The translations under genes and the position numbers were made by a program. The notes under the pieces are model-generated. The model had not been told where the DNA came from. It searched no databases and worked only from the letters and a program-made list of their open reading frames with translations. Shown in pieces: positions 6,930 through 15,639 of a stretch of DNA of 64,000 nt; positions within the stretch are counted from its first letter, which is position 1, and every line of letters starts with the position of its first letter. Source of the stretch: Prevotella sp. UBA5387 (GTDB taxonomy: Bacteria > Bacteroidota > Bacteroidia > Bacteroidales > Bacteroidaceae); the NCBI GenBank assembly GCA_002407775.1, contig DHOP01000030.1:69147-133146 (forward strand), in the 5' to 3' direction.

Positions 6930-8051
6930 ATGAATCCCATCAATCCTTTTCTGCTCACAGGCTACGTCTCGCCGGAATTCTTCTGCAATCGAGGAGAAGA
7001 GACGGCAGCCATGATGGCCGCCCTGCGCAATGGCCGAAGCCTCACCCTGATTAGCCCTCGGCGTATGGGAAAGACTGGACTGATAAGGCATGTGTTTTAT
7101 CAAACGACATTGTCGAAAGCGGCCAAGTGCTATTACATAGACCTCTACCAGACCGACAGTCTGGTCCTCTTGGTTCAGAAATTGGGCGATGCCGTCCTAG
7201 GATCGCTTGATACCACGGCAAGTAGCATCGTGAGACGGGTCAGTTCTTTCTTCAAGTCCTTGCGTCCCGTCATCACCATTGACCCCGTCACTGGTCATCC
7301 ATCGTTCTCCATCAACATACAGGAAGACACGGCAGAGCGGTCTCTGGCAGAAATCCTCGACTACATGCAACAATCGGGCAAGCCCTGCTACGTGGCCTTC
7401 GACGAGTTCCAAGCTGTGGCCGGATATGCCGACAGGAATGTCGAAGCACTGCTTCGCGCACATATTCAACATGTCACCAATGTGAGGTTCATCTTCTCCG
7501 GAAGTCAGCGTCACGTATTGGAGAGCATGTTCACATCGGCCTCTCGCCCCTTCTATCAGAGCACGCAGATGATGCATCTCGACGCTATAGCCGAGTCAGC
7601 TTATTATGATTTTGCCAAGGAAAAGCTAGAAAGCCATGGTCAGCATCTTCCAGCCGCAGCCTTCTCATATCTCTATGGACAGCTATCAGGGCACACTTGG
7701 TATGTCCAAACGGTGCTAAACAGACTCTACGAATCATCGGAGCCAATCATTTCGGAGCAAACGGTGGACAGATTGTTGGGAAATATTGTGGATGAGAACG
7801 ATGCCACATACCACGTCTTCCTCAATCTACTGACTTCGGCACAAGGCAGACTTCTCAAGGCGATAGCTAAGGAAGGAACCGTCACCGAACTCCTGGGCCA
7901 TGCCTTCATCAGTGCGCACAACCTTGGTGCAACGAGCACGGTGAAGTCAGCTGCGGTGGCATTAGTAGAAAAGGAGATGCTACTCCAGCATAGCGATGCC
8001 TACCAAGTCTATGATCGATTCTTTAGTCTTTGGTTGAAAAGAGAGCCATAA
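6930..8051 (+). CDS. Stand-alone P-loop ATPase (archaeal-ATPase/DUF-type AAA family)
   Basis: A 373-residue ATPase of the group that Pfam calls ATPase domain predominantly from Archaea (STAND-like AAA). It has an N-terminal PINPFLLTGYVSPEFFCNR segment, a P-loop SPRRMGKTG at residues 42-50, a Walker B with acidic end VAFDEF at 155-160, a sensor-like FIFSGSQRHVL at 187-197, and a C-terminal winged-helix-like region ending in YDRFFSLWLKRE, the usual family ending. The start at 6930 puts the promoter upstream and matches the family N-terminus. Bacteroidetes genomes often carry many scattered copies, and their role is unknown. No nuclease or partner gene adjoins it. It stands alone between murF and folP, and its codons look more GC-rich than its neighbours'. 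Confidence 0.85.
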   Translation: MNPINPFLLTGYVSPEFFCNRGEETAAMMAALRNGRSLTLISPRRMGKTGLIRHVFYQTTLSKAAKCYYIDLYQTDSLVLLVQKLGDAVLGSLDTTASSIVRRVSSFFKSLRPVITIDPVTGHPSFSINIQEDTAERSLAEILDYMQQSGKPCYVAFDEFQAVAGYADRNVEALLRAHIQHVTNVRFIFSGSQRHVLESMFTSASRPFYQSTQMMHLDAIAESAYYDFAKEKLESHGQHLPAAAFSYLYGQLSGHTWYVQTVLNRLYESSEPIISEQTVDRLLGNIVDENDATYHVFLNLLTSAQGRLLKAIAKEGTVTELLGHAFISAHNLGATSTVKSAAVALVEKEMLLQHSDAYQVYDRFFSLWLKREP

Positions 8052-8116
8052 CGTCGAGAGAGGAAATGGTGGATTCAACGATTTTTGGTAACGGGAAAAA
8101 GCAAGCCAACATTTCA

Positions 8117-8147
8117 TTGGCTCTTAATTATTAATTTAGTAAGTTTG
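8117..8147 (+). promoter_or_regulatory. Promoter for folP
   Basis: TTG at 8117-8119, a 20-base spacer, then TAAGTTTG at 8140-8147. The predicted start is near 8153, leaving a leader of only a few bases to the first ATG (8157) or about a dozen to the second (8166). Confidence 0.65.
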
Positions 8148-8156
8148 CAAAAATAA

Positions 8157-8972
8157 ATGAAAGCAATGGACTACACTATCAATGTGAAAGGTCGACTCTT
8201 CGACATGAGCAAGCCGCAAGTAATGGGCATCCTCAATGTCACTGCCGAATCCTTCTATTCCGCCAGTCGAATGCAGAGTGAAGAGGCTGTGCATCAACGG
8301 GTAGAACAGATAATCTCCGAGGGCGGAACAATGATTGACGTTGGCGCCTGCTCGACCAATCCATATCTCAAACAGCTCACATCGGAAGAAGAGGAAACAA
8401 GTCGTCTTGAAATGGCTTTAGCCGTAATTAAGGATATGAACGTCCAATTACCCATTTCCATTGACACCTTTCGTCCAAAGGTGGCACGACTATGCATCGA
8501 GAAATATAGGGCCGACATCATCAATGACATATCTGCCGGCGAAGATGCGGACATCTTCCGTGTAGTTGCCGAGACAGGAACGCCCTACATTTTGATGTCA
8601 CAAAAGCCTACCTTGGAAGAGATTATAATGGAGTTTGCCAGCAAAGTGCAACAACTACGCGACCTCGGGCAGAAGGATATCATCCTCGATCCAGGCTTCG
8701 GTTTCGGCAAGACCATGGAGCAACACTTCCGCCTGCTCTCCCAACTCGATAAGTTCTTCGTCTTCGGTCTGCCCGTGTTGGTAGGCTTCTCACGTAAGAG
8801 AATGATCTATCAGACCATCGGAGGCAATGCGGATAGCTCACTCAACGGCACTACGGTGCTCGACACTATTGCATTGACGAAGGGTGCAAACATTCTGCGA
8901 GTGCATGATGTGAAAGAAGCTGTAGAAAGTGTTGAATTGTATAACGCCATGGTCAGCGCCAAGGAGGAATAG
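8157..8972 (+). CDS. folP: Dihydropteroate synthase, with unusual active-site loops
   Basis: Folate-pathway enzyme that joins p-aminobenzoate to dihydropterin pyrophosphate, and the sulfonamide target. The 271 residues form the usual TIM-barrel length. Family motifs seen are VMGILNVT at 22-29, the second-strand motif IDVGACST, IDTFRPKVA, IINDIS, DPGFGFGKT and GFSRKRM. Two catalytic loops differ from the family consensus: loop 1 reads NVTAESFY instead of NVTPDSFY, and loop 2 reads STNPY instead of STRPG, losing the conserved arginine. The start could also be the ATG at 8166. A 22-base-period array begins 56 bases after the stop, then cdaA follows; a folP-cdaA pairing is common in Bacteroidetes. 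Confidence 0.92.
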   Translation: MKAMDYTINVKGRLFDMSKPQVMGILNVTAESFYSASRMQSEEAVHQRVEQIISEGGTMIDVGACSTNPYLKQLTSEEEETSRLEMALAVIKDMNVQLPISIDTFRPKVARLCIEKYRADIINDISAGEDADIFRVVAETGTPYILMSQKPTLEEIIMEFASKVQQLRDLGQKDIILDPGFGFGKTMEQHFRLLSQLDKFFVFGLPVLVGFSRKRMIYQTIGGNADSSLNGTTVLDTIALTKGANILRVHDVKEAVESVELYNAMVSAKEE

Positions 8973-9028
8973 TCCACGACATGAGCGGTACCTCCAATAA
9001 ATGCTGCCATCGCATACATTCCAGTGTG

Positions 9029-9116
9029 TGAATCAATTTGAATTACCGTGTGAATCAATTTGATTCAGGACATGATTCAATTTGATTCATAGCGTGAATC
9101 AAATTGAAACACAACC
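9029..9116. repeat. 22-base-period array, locus 1 (4 units)
   Basis: Four consecutive 22-base units at 9029, 9051, 9073 and 9095. Each starts with the 17-base near-palindrome TGAWTCAAWTTGAWTCA (units 1 and 4 are partly degenerate), followed by a 5-base linker (CCGTG, GGACA and TAGCG between units). It lies between folP and cdaA, 56 bases after the folP stop. It has the same core and period as the arrays at 31107, 43052 and 60211. Confidence 0.9.
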
Positions 9117-9200
9117 CAGAAGCATACTCCTTATAGCGAGTTTACCACAATAATAAGTTCACGTTCAAACCAATATTATCAACTCACCAACACTAACTAT

Positions 9201-9980
9201 ATGTTTTTCGAATTCGGAATAAAAGATATTATCGACATCATTTTGGTCGCGTTGATGCTCTATTACATCTACAAACTGATGAAAGAGAGCCGCTCACTCA
9301 ACGTGTTCATCGGCATAATGCTATTCGTTCTGATGTGGCTGTTTGTGTCGCAAGTGTTGGAGATGCGCCTTCTCGGCAGCATCATGGACAAGCTTGTAAG
9401 TGTCGGTGTCATCGGATTGATCGTGCTGTTCAAGGATGAGATACGTAAATTCCTATATCAGATTGGCGAACATCAGCGCGTAAGGAACTTCGTAAAGTTC
9501 TTTTCACAAAAAAAGGTGAGCAGTGGCGAGGAAGACAAGGAGACCATCATGCCTATCGTGTGGGCATGCATGGACATGGCAAGGAGTAAGGTAGGTGCCC
9601 TTATCGTCATACAGCGTGCCATTCCCTTGGAGGACATTGTACAAACTGGTGAGGTAATCGATGCTACGGTGAACAAGCTACTGATAGAGAATATCTTCTT
9701 CAAAAATTCTCCACTCCACGATGGGGCTATGGTTATTTCAAAAAAGCGAATCAAGGCTGCAGGTTGCATTCTTCCAGTAAGCCACAGCATGGACATTCCC
9801 AAGGAACTAGGTTTGCGCCACCGCGCCGCCATGGGCATATCACAAGATAGTGATGCCATCGGCATTGTTGTCTCAGAGGAGACTGGCCGTATCAGCGTTG
9901 CCATAAAGGGGAAGTTCCGTCTTCGTCTCTCCGCCGAAGAACTAGAAAGCCTCCTTGCCAAAGAATTGGCAGAAGAGTAG
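9201..9980 (+). CDS. cdaA: Diadenylate cyclase (c-di-AMP synthase, CdaA type)
   Basis: Membrane-bound enzyme that makes cyclic di-AMP from two ATP; the messenger controls potassium and osmotic balance and cell-wall homeostasis. The 259 residues fit the CdaA form: three hydrophobic helices within the first 85 residues, then the DAC domain. The DAC catalytic motifs are both present: DGA in SPLHDGAMVIS and RHR in LGLRHRAAMGIS, with GALIVIQR at the start of the domain and a VSEETG strand after. It is downstream of folP in the same direction with array locus 1 between them. No CdaR-like regulator or GlmM gene adjoins, unlike Firmicutes. Confidence 0.95.
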   Translation: MFFEFGIKDIIDIILVALMLYYIYKLMKESRSLNVFIGIMLFVLMWLFVSQVLEMRLLGSIMDKLVSVGVIGLIVLFKDEIRKFLYQIGEHQRVRNFVKFFSQKKVSSGEEDKETIMPIVWACMDMARSKVGALIVIQRAIPLEDIVQTGEVIDATVNKLLIENIFFKNSPLHDGAMVISKKRIKAAGCILPVSHSMDIPKELGLRHRAAMGISQDSDAIGIVVSEETGRISVAIKGKFRLRLSAEELESLLAKELAEE

Positions 9981-10046
9981 GTTCAACGGACGGTTCGCAT
10001 CGGTTTCGATCTTAACGTCATTTAACCCAAGCAGTTATTCCATTCC

Positions 10047-10077
10047 TTGCTTGGTTCGCAAAGAATGGCTAACTTTG
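10047..10077 (+). promoter_or_regulatory. Promoter for pta-ackA
   Basis: TTG at 10047-10049, a 20-base spacer, then TAACTTTG at 10070-10077, about 40 bases before the pta start. Confidence 0.65.
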
Positions 10078-10116
10078 CACTACATAACACAAATCTAATC
10101 GATATAAAATCATTGT

Positions 10117-11163
10117 ATGAGTTTATTAGAACAAATCGTTGCGCGTGCTAAAGCCAATAAGCAGCGCATTGTACTTCCCGAAGCAGAAGAAGAGCGTACG
10201 CTTAAGGCCGCAGATCGTTTGCTGGCTGATGACGTGGCTAACCTGATTCTTATCGGCAACCCCGACAGCATCAAAGACAAGGCATTTAAATGGGGACTTA
10301 AGAATTTAGACAAAGCAACCATAGTTGATCCACTCAATTGCGAAAAAACAGAAGAATATGCTGTGCAGCTCGCTGAGCTCCGCAAGAAGAAAGGTATGAC
10401 CATAGACCAGGCACGTGAATTGGTTACAAAAAACAACCTTTACTTGGGATGTATGATTATCAAGACAGGTGATGCTGACGGACAAATTAGTGGTGCCCTA
10501 AGTACTACTGGTGATACCTTGCGCCCTGCCCTACAGATTATCAAATGTGCACCTGGTATCAACACCGTGAGTGGCTGTATGATAATGATTACAAGAGAAG
10601 AACAATATGGAGTGGACGGCATCGTTCTGATGAGCGATGTGGCTGTTACACCTAATCCTTCAGCTGAGCAGCTAGCAGAAATTGCATACTCTACCTCCCT
10701 GACAGCTAAGGCTGTGGCCGGAATCCAAGACCCTCGTGTGGCCATGTTGAGTTTCTCTACCAAAGGTTCCGCCAAGGATGCCATTGACAAGGAGACTGGT
10801 AAGAGTGTATATATCATCGACAAAGTAGTAGAAGCCACACGCATCGCACATGAGAAGTACCCTGATCTCAAAGTGGATGGCGAACTGCAAGCTGATGCCG
10901 CTTTGGACCCCAAGGTTGGTGGTATCAAGGCTCCAAGCAGTGAAATAGCAGGTCGTGCCAACGTGCTTGTCGTTCCAAGTCTTGAGGTTGGAAACATTGG
11001 TTACAAGTTGGTTCAGCGTCTTGGTCATGCCGAAGCCATTGGTCCAGTGCTCCAAGGCATTGCCCGCCCCGTGAATGACCTTAGCCGTGGTTGCTCAGTA
11101 AATGACATCTATTACATGGTTGCCATCACAGCCTGCCAGGCACAGGATGCCAAGGAACAATAA
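10117..11163 (+). CDS. pta: Phosphate acetyltransferase
   Basis: Interconverts acetyl-CoA and acetyl phosphate, the first step of acetate formation with substrate-level ATP yield. The 348 residues are the short single-domain form, without the DRTGG/BioD-like N-terminus of E. coli Pta. Typical features are IVLPEAEEERTLKAADRLL near the start, GCMIIKTGDADGQISGALSTTGDTLRPALQII in the middle, and VDGELQADAALDP with APSSEIAGRANVLVVPSLEVGNIGYKL at the C-terminus. It is followed by ackA after 65 bases, the classical pair. The gene product is cytoplasmic. Confidence 0.96.
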   Translation: MSLLEQIVARAKANKQRIVLPEAEEERTLKAADRLLADDVANLILIGNPDSIKDKAFKWGLKNLDKATIVDPLNCEKTEEYAVQLAELRKKKGMTIDQARELVTKNNLYLGCMIIKTGDADGQISGALSTTGDTLRPALQIIKCAPGINTVSGCMIMITREEQYGVDGIVLMSDVAVTPNPSAEQLAEIAYSTSLTAKAVAGIQDPRVAMLSFSTKGSAKDAIDKETGKSVYIIDKVVEATRIAHEKYPDLKVDGELQADAALDPKVGGIKAPSSEIAGRANVLVVPSLEVGNIGYKLVQRLGHAEAIGPVLQGIARPVNDLSRGCSVNDIYYMVAITACQAQDAKEQ

Positions 11164-11228
11164 CAAGATGAAATAATTAAAGAATGAAAGGATAGATTTT
11201 CCGCTCATTCGATCAATAAATACACATA

Positions 11229-12434
11229 ATGAAAATTTTAGTTTTGAACTGTGGGAGCAGTTCCATAAAGTACAAGTTGTATAACATGGACGATGAGAGC
11301 GTCCTGGCACAGGGTGGTGTGGAACGCATCGGCTTGGACAATGCTTTCATTAAGGTGAAGCTCGACAATGACGAGAAGAAGCAGATCATGGCCGACCTTC
11401 CCACCCACAAGGAGGGCGTAGCCTTGGTCTTTAAAGTTTTGCTCGATCCTAAGATTGGCGCTTTGAAGAGCTTGGATGAGATTGACGCCGTTGGTCACCG
11501 CGTCGTGCAGGGCGGAGACATCTTTGAGAAGAGTTGCATCGTTACTCCCGAAGTAGAGAAAGGCATCGAAGACCTCATCGACCTTGCTCCCGTTCACAAC
11601 GCTGGACACCTCCGTGGAATCAAGGCCGTGGACGCTTTGATGCCCGATGTGCCTCAGGTGACAGTATTCGACAATGCCTTCCATAGCACCATGCCCGACT
11701 ACGCCTACCTCTATGCCATACCATACGAACTCTACAAGAAATATCATGTGCGCCGTTATGGATTCCATGGAACCAGCCACCGTTACGTATCGCATCGTGT
11801 TTGCGAGTACTTAGGCGTAGATATCAATAACACAAAAATCATATCTTGTCATATTGGTAATGGTGCGAGTGTGGCTGCCATAAAGAATGGTAAAGTCGTT
11901 GACACATCTATGGGACTTACTCCTCTGGCCGGCCTAATGATGGGAAGCCGCTCTGGTGACATTGATCCGAGTGCTGTGACCTACCTCATGGAGAAGCTTG
12001 ACAAGAAGCCACAGGAGATGGCCGATTGGCTCAACAAAGAATGTGGAGTGCTCGGCATCACTGGCATTTCAAGCGACATGCGCGAGATAGAGTCTGCCGA
12101 CAGAGAAGGCAACAAGCTCGCCCGCTTAGCCTTAAAGATGTATAGCTATCGTATCAAGAAATATATCGGTTCCTATGCTGCCGCTATGGGCGGTGTCGAC
12201 ATCATCGTGTGGACTGCCGGTGTGGGCGAGAATCAGGAAGGTATGCGCTTTGATTCTTGTGATGGACTTGAGTTCTTGGGCATAAAAATGGACCGTGAGC
12301 GCAACCATTGTCGTGGTATTGAGCAGGTACTTTCTGCTGAAGATTCCAAGGTGAAGGTCGTATTGATTCCAACAGACGAAGAGATCGTCATTGCACGTGA
12401 TACCAAGGCATTGGTTGAAGGGAAAAATATGTAA
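11229..12434 (+). CDS. ackA: Acetate kinase
   Basis: Transfers phosphate from acetyl phosphate to ADP, giving acetate and ATP. The 401 residues are full length for the ASKHA-fold family. Visible motifs are the N-terminal LVLNCGSSSIKYKLY (ASKHA phosphate-1 region), the acetate-kinase signature RRYGFHGTSHRYVS in the middle, ISCHIGNGASVAAI, and the GMRFD-type C-terminal region with VWTAGVGENQEG. It forms an operon with pta; a terminator follows at 12466. Acetate is a main fermentation product of Bacteroidales, which fits. Confidence 0.97.
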   Translation: MKILVLNCGSSSIKYKLYNMDDESVLAQGGVERIGLDNAFIKVKLDNDEKKQIMADLPTHKEGVALVFKVLLDPKIGALKSLDEIDAVGHRVVQGGDIFEKSCIVTPEVEKGIEDLIDLAPVHNAGHLRGIKAVDALMPDVPQVTVFDNAFHSTMPDYAYLYAIPYELYKKYHVRRYGFHGTSHRYVSHRVCEYLGVDINNTKIISCHIGNGASVAAIKNGKVVDTSMGLTPLAGLMMGSRSGDIDPSAVTYLMEKLDKKPQEMADWLNKECGVLGITGISSDMREIESADREGNKLARLALKMYSYRIKKYIGSYAAAMGGVDIIVWTAGVGENQEGMRFDSCDGLEFLGIKMDRERNHCRGIEQVLSAEDSKVKVVLIPTDEEIVIARDTKALVEGKNM

Positions 12435-12465
12435 ATACCAAAGCCTTAATAGGGCTATATCATAA

Positions 12466-12490
12466 AACCCAGGACAATCGTCCTGGGTTA
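12466..12490 (+). terminator. Terminator after pta-ackA
   Basis: Perfect 10-bp stem AACCCAGGAC / GTCCTGGGTT with a 4-base loop, followed by ATTTGTTTG. Confidence 0.75.
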
Positions 12491-12520
12491 TTTGTTTGAG
12501 ATAACATAAAAGGGATAACT

Positions 12521-13609
12521 ATGGGTAGAAATCAAGTAATGGATGGCCCAGCAACCACGACTCGTAAAACGGGATCTATTATCACGTTTGGAGAAATCAT
12601 GCTTAGGCTGTCAAAGCACTGCGGTCAACGGCTGTTTACCGGTTACGCTTTCGATGCCGCCTATGGGGGCTCTGAGGCGAATGTTGCCATAAGCCTTGCG
12701 CAACTGGGTGACGATGTGGAGTATGTGACACGCGTTCCAAACAACCCAATAGGCCGTGCCGCTCTCATGCGTCTTCGAGAACTGGGACTGAATGTGTCTC
12801 ATGTGGTGGTGGGCGGCAAGCGACTTGGCACATATTATTTCGAGCCCTCTGCCGGCATGCGCAGCTCTCAAGTGGTCTACGACCGCGATGACTCATCATT
12901 CAACACATTGGAACATGGAGACATCGACTGGCAAACCATCTTCCAAAATGTTTCTCTTTTTCATTGCTCGGGCATCACATGTGCCACCACACAGGATGCC
13001 CTTGATACCACCATGGATGCTGTTAGGACAGCCTTTGACAGTGGCATCGAACTCACTTGTGACATCAATTATCGTGCTTCACTGTGGAAATACCCTGGTG
13101 CAAATGCTCAGAAGTCGTTACAAGACTTGATGCGATACAGTTCCTTTATTTTCGGCGATCAGAACGAATGGTATGTTGCCAGTGGCTTAGAACCCATACC
13201 ATTCACCGCGATAGATGAATCATATCAATTCGACCTGGATGCTTATCAACGTTATTTTGACAAGCTTCACAAGATGTTTCCGCATTGCAGACTTATGCTT
13301 ATTGCCCACCGAAACCAACTGTCTTTCACCCATCACATCAATGCTGGTGTGCTTTGGGCCAACGGCAAGATTTATACATCACGCATTTTCGACATTCATC
13401 CCATTGTGGATCAGATGGGCGTGGGAGATGCTTGGGTAGCCGGATTCATCCATGCTCACCGTCGTTGGACGAGTGATGACCAGTATTGCTTAGACTTTTC
13501 AACTTCTGCATCCGCTCTAAAGAATACGATTCCTGGGGATCAAAACCTTGTAACAGAAGAGGAGATCATAGCCAACATGACCTCCAAAGGCGGTCGAATA
13601 GATCGATAA
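12521..13609 (+). CDS. PfkB-family sugar kinase, probable 2-keto-3-deoxygluconate kinase
   Basis: A 362-residue ribokinase-fold kinase. The N-terminal IITFGEIMLRLS, the GGSEANVAISLAQLG substrate/glycine motif, and the C-terminal QMGVGDAWVAGF, which carries the catalytic Asp of the GxGD motif, are clear. FGEIMLRL and GGSEANVA are the pattern of KdgK, which phosphorylates 2-keto-3-deoxygluconate from pectin or alginate breakdown. The protein has an extended C-terminal half (FDLDAYQRYF... IAHRNQ) seen in the Bacteroidetes sub-family. KDPG aldolase or uronate genes do not adjoin, so the substrate is inferred from family resemblance. The first ATG is used; another lies 18 bases further in. Confidence 0.85.
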   Translation: MGRNQVMDGPATTTRKTGSIITFGEIMLRLSKHCGQRLFTGYAFDAAYGGSEANVAISLAQLGDDVEYVTRVPNNPIGRAALMRLRELGLNVSHVVVGGKRLGTYYFEPSAGMRSSQVVYDRDDSSFNTLEHGDIDWQTIFQNVSLFHCSGITCATTQDALDTTMDAVRTAFDSGIELTCDINYRASLWKYPGANAQKSLQDLMRYSSFIFGDQNEWYVASGLEPIPFTAIDESYQFDLDAYQRYFDKLHKMFPHCRLMLIAHRNQLSFTHHINAGVLWANGKIYTSRIFDIHPIVDQMGVGDAWVAGFIHAHRRWTSDDQYCLDFSTSASALKNTIPGDQNLVTEEEIIANMTSKGGRIDR

Positions 13610-13620
13610 AGATAAAAAAC

Positions 13621-13662
13621 ATGGGTTCATCATTCAGTGGAATACACTGTTGATGAACCCAT
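13621..13662. terminator. Bidirectional terminator between the sugar kinase and lpxH
   Basis: ATGGGTTCATCA (13621-13632) pairs perfectly with TGATGAACCCAT (13651-13662), with an inner CAGTG/CACTG stem. A-runs on the left and an AT-rich right flank suit termination from both convergent genes. Confidence 0.75.
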
Positions 13663-13688
13663 TATTATATGTTAAAAAAGAGACTTGT

Positions 13689-14453
13689 CTACGGTTGAGA
13701 CTCTCCTTCTATATATTGTTCAAGGAATAGATGCTCGCCATCAAAGACAGCATAGGTGAATTGCCATATCCAATCACCAAGAATAAGAATCCGCGCCTTG
13801 TCTTCAATGGTGAGATCCAACTCTACATGACGATGTCCGTAGATGAAAAAGTCAATGTTTGGATGAGTCTTAATATACTCTTTTGTCCATAAGACAAGGA
13901 ATTCCTTTTCTTCACCTTGGAATGGCAGTTCCTTACCATCAGCCCTTTTCAGACGACTGTGTTTGGCCCAATTGAGACCGAGTTGCATACCCCACCAAGG
14001 GTGAAGGAAGTTAAGAGCGCGCTGACAAGCCCTGTTGTGGAACATATGACGCAAAAGCTTGAACTTGTTGTCCGGATCTCCAAGACCGTCTCCATGCGCT
14101 AGATAAAACTCTTTGCCATATATCTCTGTTGTCGTAGGCTTGTAATGCATGATGAGACCGCACTCCTTTTCAAGATATCCGTATGTCCAAATATCATGAT
14201 TGCCAATAAAATAATGCACCTCAACGCCCATATCTGTCAGCTCTGACAGCTTCCCGAGAAACCGAGTGAATCCCTTTGGCACCACGTATTTGTACTCATC
14301 CCAGAAATCAAACATATCTCCGAGCAAGTAAACTGCTGCGGCCTTATGCTTGATAGAGTCAAGGAAGCGCACCAACCTACGTTCTTGGGTTCGTCTGTGA
14401 TCTATCGCCAATGAGCCTAGATGAGCATCAGACAGGAAATATACGTTCTTCAT
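13689..14453 (-). CDS. lpxH: UDP-2,3-diacylglucosamine diphosphatase (LpxH-like)
   Basis: Metallophosphoesterase that cleaves UDP-2,3-diacylglucosamine to lipid X in lipid A synthesis at the inner face of the membrane. 254 residues. The calcineurin-like metal motifs are all present: DAHLGS near residue 9, GDMFDFWDE, GNHDIW, HGDG and GHRH. Insertions resemble the Bacteroidetes LpxH form. I chose the ATG at 14453 (MKNVYFLSDAHLG), with GAGAGA upstream, over one 18 bases earlier, because the first metal motif then falls at the usual distance. The neighbouring gene upstream encodes a SufT-like protein. Some homologues are annotated simply as metallophosphoesterase. Confidence 0.9.
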   Translation of the reverse strand: MKNVYFLSDAHLGSLAIDHRRTQERRLVRFLDSIKHKAAAVYLLGDMFDFWDEYKYVVPKGFTRFLGKLSELTDMGVEVHYFIGNHDIWTYGYLEKECGLIMHYKPTTTEIYGKEFYLAHGDGLGDPDNKFKLLRHMFHNRACQRALNFLHPWWGMQLGLNWAKHSRLKRADGKELPFQGEEKEFLVLWTKEYIKTHPNIDFFIYGHRHVELDLTIEDKARILILGDWIWQFTYAVFDGEHLFLEQYIEGESQP

Positions 14454-14550
14454 TATCTCTCTATTTCGCATTTTTTATTCCAGTGGTATCAAATTCACAG
14501 AGTAAGATTGCTACCCTAAGCGGACACAAGTGCCAATACTTTGAAAGTTA

Positions 14551-14871
14551 CTAATCAAAGCCAAGCTCGACCCGCGCTTCCTCACTCATCATACTTTGAT
14601 CCCATGCTGGGTCAAAGACGAGGTTCACATTGGCACCCTTCACTCCATCAACACTCTCCACTTTGGTACGTACGTCCTCTAAGATAAAGTCTGCGGCTGG
14701 ACATGATGGAGCCGTGAAGGTCATGTCAAGATCGACCATACCATCTTCCTGTAGGTCCACCTTATATATCATTCCAAGATCCCAGATATTGACAGGAATC
14801 TCTGGATCATAAACGGTTTTGAGCACATCCATGATACGCTCCTCTATTTTAGTCTTTTCTTCTTGATTCAT
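14551..14871 (-). CDS. MIP18/DUF59 family iron-sulfur assembly factor (SufT-like)
   Basis: A 106-residue MIP18-family protein, the family of SufT, PaaD and eukaryotic CIA2, which help mature iron-sulfur proteins. Seen are the family opening RIMDVLKTVYDPEIPVNIWDLGMIY, the strand DLDMTFTAPSCPAADFI with its conserved cysteine, and a short C-terminal tail ending VELGFD. It is transcribed with lpxH and has its own intergenic space of 77 bases upstream of radC's end. The main suf genes are 43 kb away at 57.9-63.2 kb, so it would act with them in trans. The role is inferred from family only. Confidence 0.88.
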   Translation of the reverse strand: MNQEEKTKIEERIMDVLKTVYDPEIPVNIWDLGMIYKVDLQEDGMVDLDMTFTAPSCPAADFILEDVRTKVESVDGVKGANVNLVFDPAWDQSMMSEEARVELGFD

Positions 14872-14948
14872 TTCATGAAAAATTGTTAACTCTGCGAATA
14901 TAGGAAAATATTTCGAATACGCAAAGATTTTATGGAATTATCCTTGGG

Positions 14949-15635
14949 TTACAGCCTTCCCTCATCGTGATAGCTGTAATATTTGCCATCGCCGATGATA
15001 ATGTGATCTAGAAATTGAAGACGAAACAACTGACAAGCCTTACCGATTGTCTCTGTTACTTTGTCGTCTTGTCGACTTGGAACGACTCTTCCGCTAGGAT
15101 GATTGTGGCATACTGCGATAACTGTTGCATTATTAAGCAATGCATTTTTCATAATGACGCGAATATCCACACTGACATCAGTATATCCCCCATGGCCGAT
15201 GGTCATCTCCTTGATGAGCTTCATCCCCTGATTAAGCAAGAGAAGATGAAACTCTTCAACGTCGAAATCCTGAAGCTTAGGATACATATAGTCATATACA
15301 GACTTGGCTGAATCTATGATGGGACGAACCTCTACATCTGCCAACGAGCGTCGCCTGCCAAGTTCACATGCCGCCAATATTGAGATGGCTTTTGCCGGAC
15401 CCATGCCGTGATACTTCTCCAAAGCTGCGATAGGCATACGTCCAAGTGTGTTCAAATTATTATTGCAGTCACCCATGACACGCCTCATCAGGTCCACTGC
15501 ACTTTCCTTTGCAGACCCTGAGCCTATGAGAATGGCCAACAATTCGGCATCACTCAAAGCCCTAGGTCCGAGCTTTGCGAGTTTTTCACGGGGTCGATCA
15601 TCTTCCGACCATTCGTTGATGCTGAGCTTGGTCAT
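14949..15635 (-). CDS. radC: RadC-like JAB-domain protein
   Basis: A 228-residue RadC (MPN/JAB-type metalloprotein). It has an N-terminal helix-hairpin-helix region (ELLAILIGSG..., LEKYHGMGPAKAISILAACELGRR) and a C-terminal JAMM motif CHNHPSG...S-x-x-D at about residues 175-192 with FHLLLLNQG upstream. The family is conserved in bacteria; the old DNA-repair assignment of radC has been withdrawn, and its true role is unclear. The start at 15635 (MTKLSINEW) lies 4 bases after the upstream glycosyltransferase stop, which suggests coupling; a longer opening at 15686 would overlap that gene. Confidence 0.93.
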   Translation of the reverse strand: MTKLSINEWSEDDRPREKLAKLGPRALSDAELLAILIGSGSAKESAVDLMRRVMGDCNNNLNTLGRMPIAALEKYHGMGPAKAISILAACELGRRRSLADVEVRPIIDSAKSVYDYMYPKLQDFDVEEFHLLLLNQGMKLIKEMTIGHGGYTDVSVDIRVIMKNALLNNATVIAVCHNHPSGRVVPSRQDDKVTETIGKACQLFRLQFLDHIIIGDGKYYSYHDEGRL

Positions 15636-15639
15636 GCCC

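Noticed and set aside
6930..8051. Defence-system ATPase
   Set aside because: No nuclease, methylase, reverse transcriptase or other effector gene adjoins it; neighbours are housekeeping genes.
8157..8972. Acquired sulfonamide-resistance sul gene
   Set aside because: The gene sits in a normal folP-cdaA setting with Bacteroidetes-type sequence and no mobile element. The loop changes are reported as a finding instead.
9473..9961. 162-codon minus-strand ORF inside cdaA
   Set aside because: Shadow of the real gene: it lies wholly within the conserved DAC domain and has a serine/methionine-rich, non-protein-like composition.
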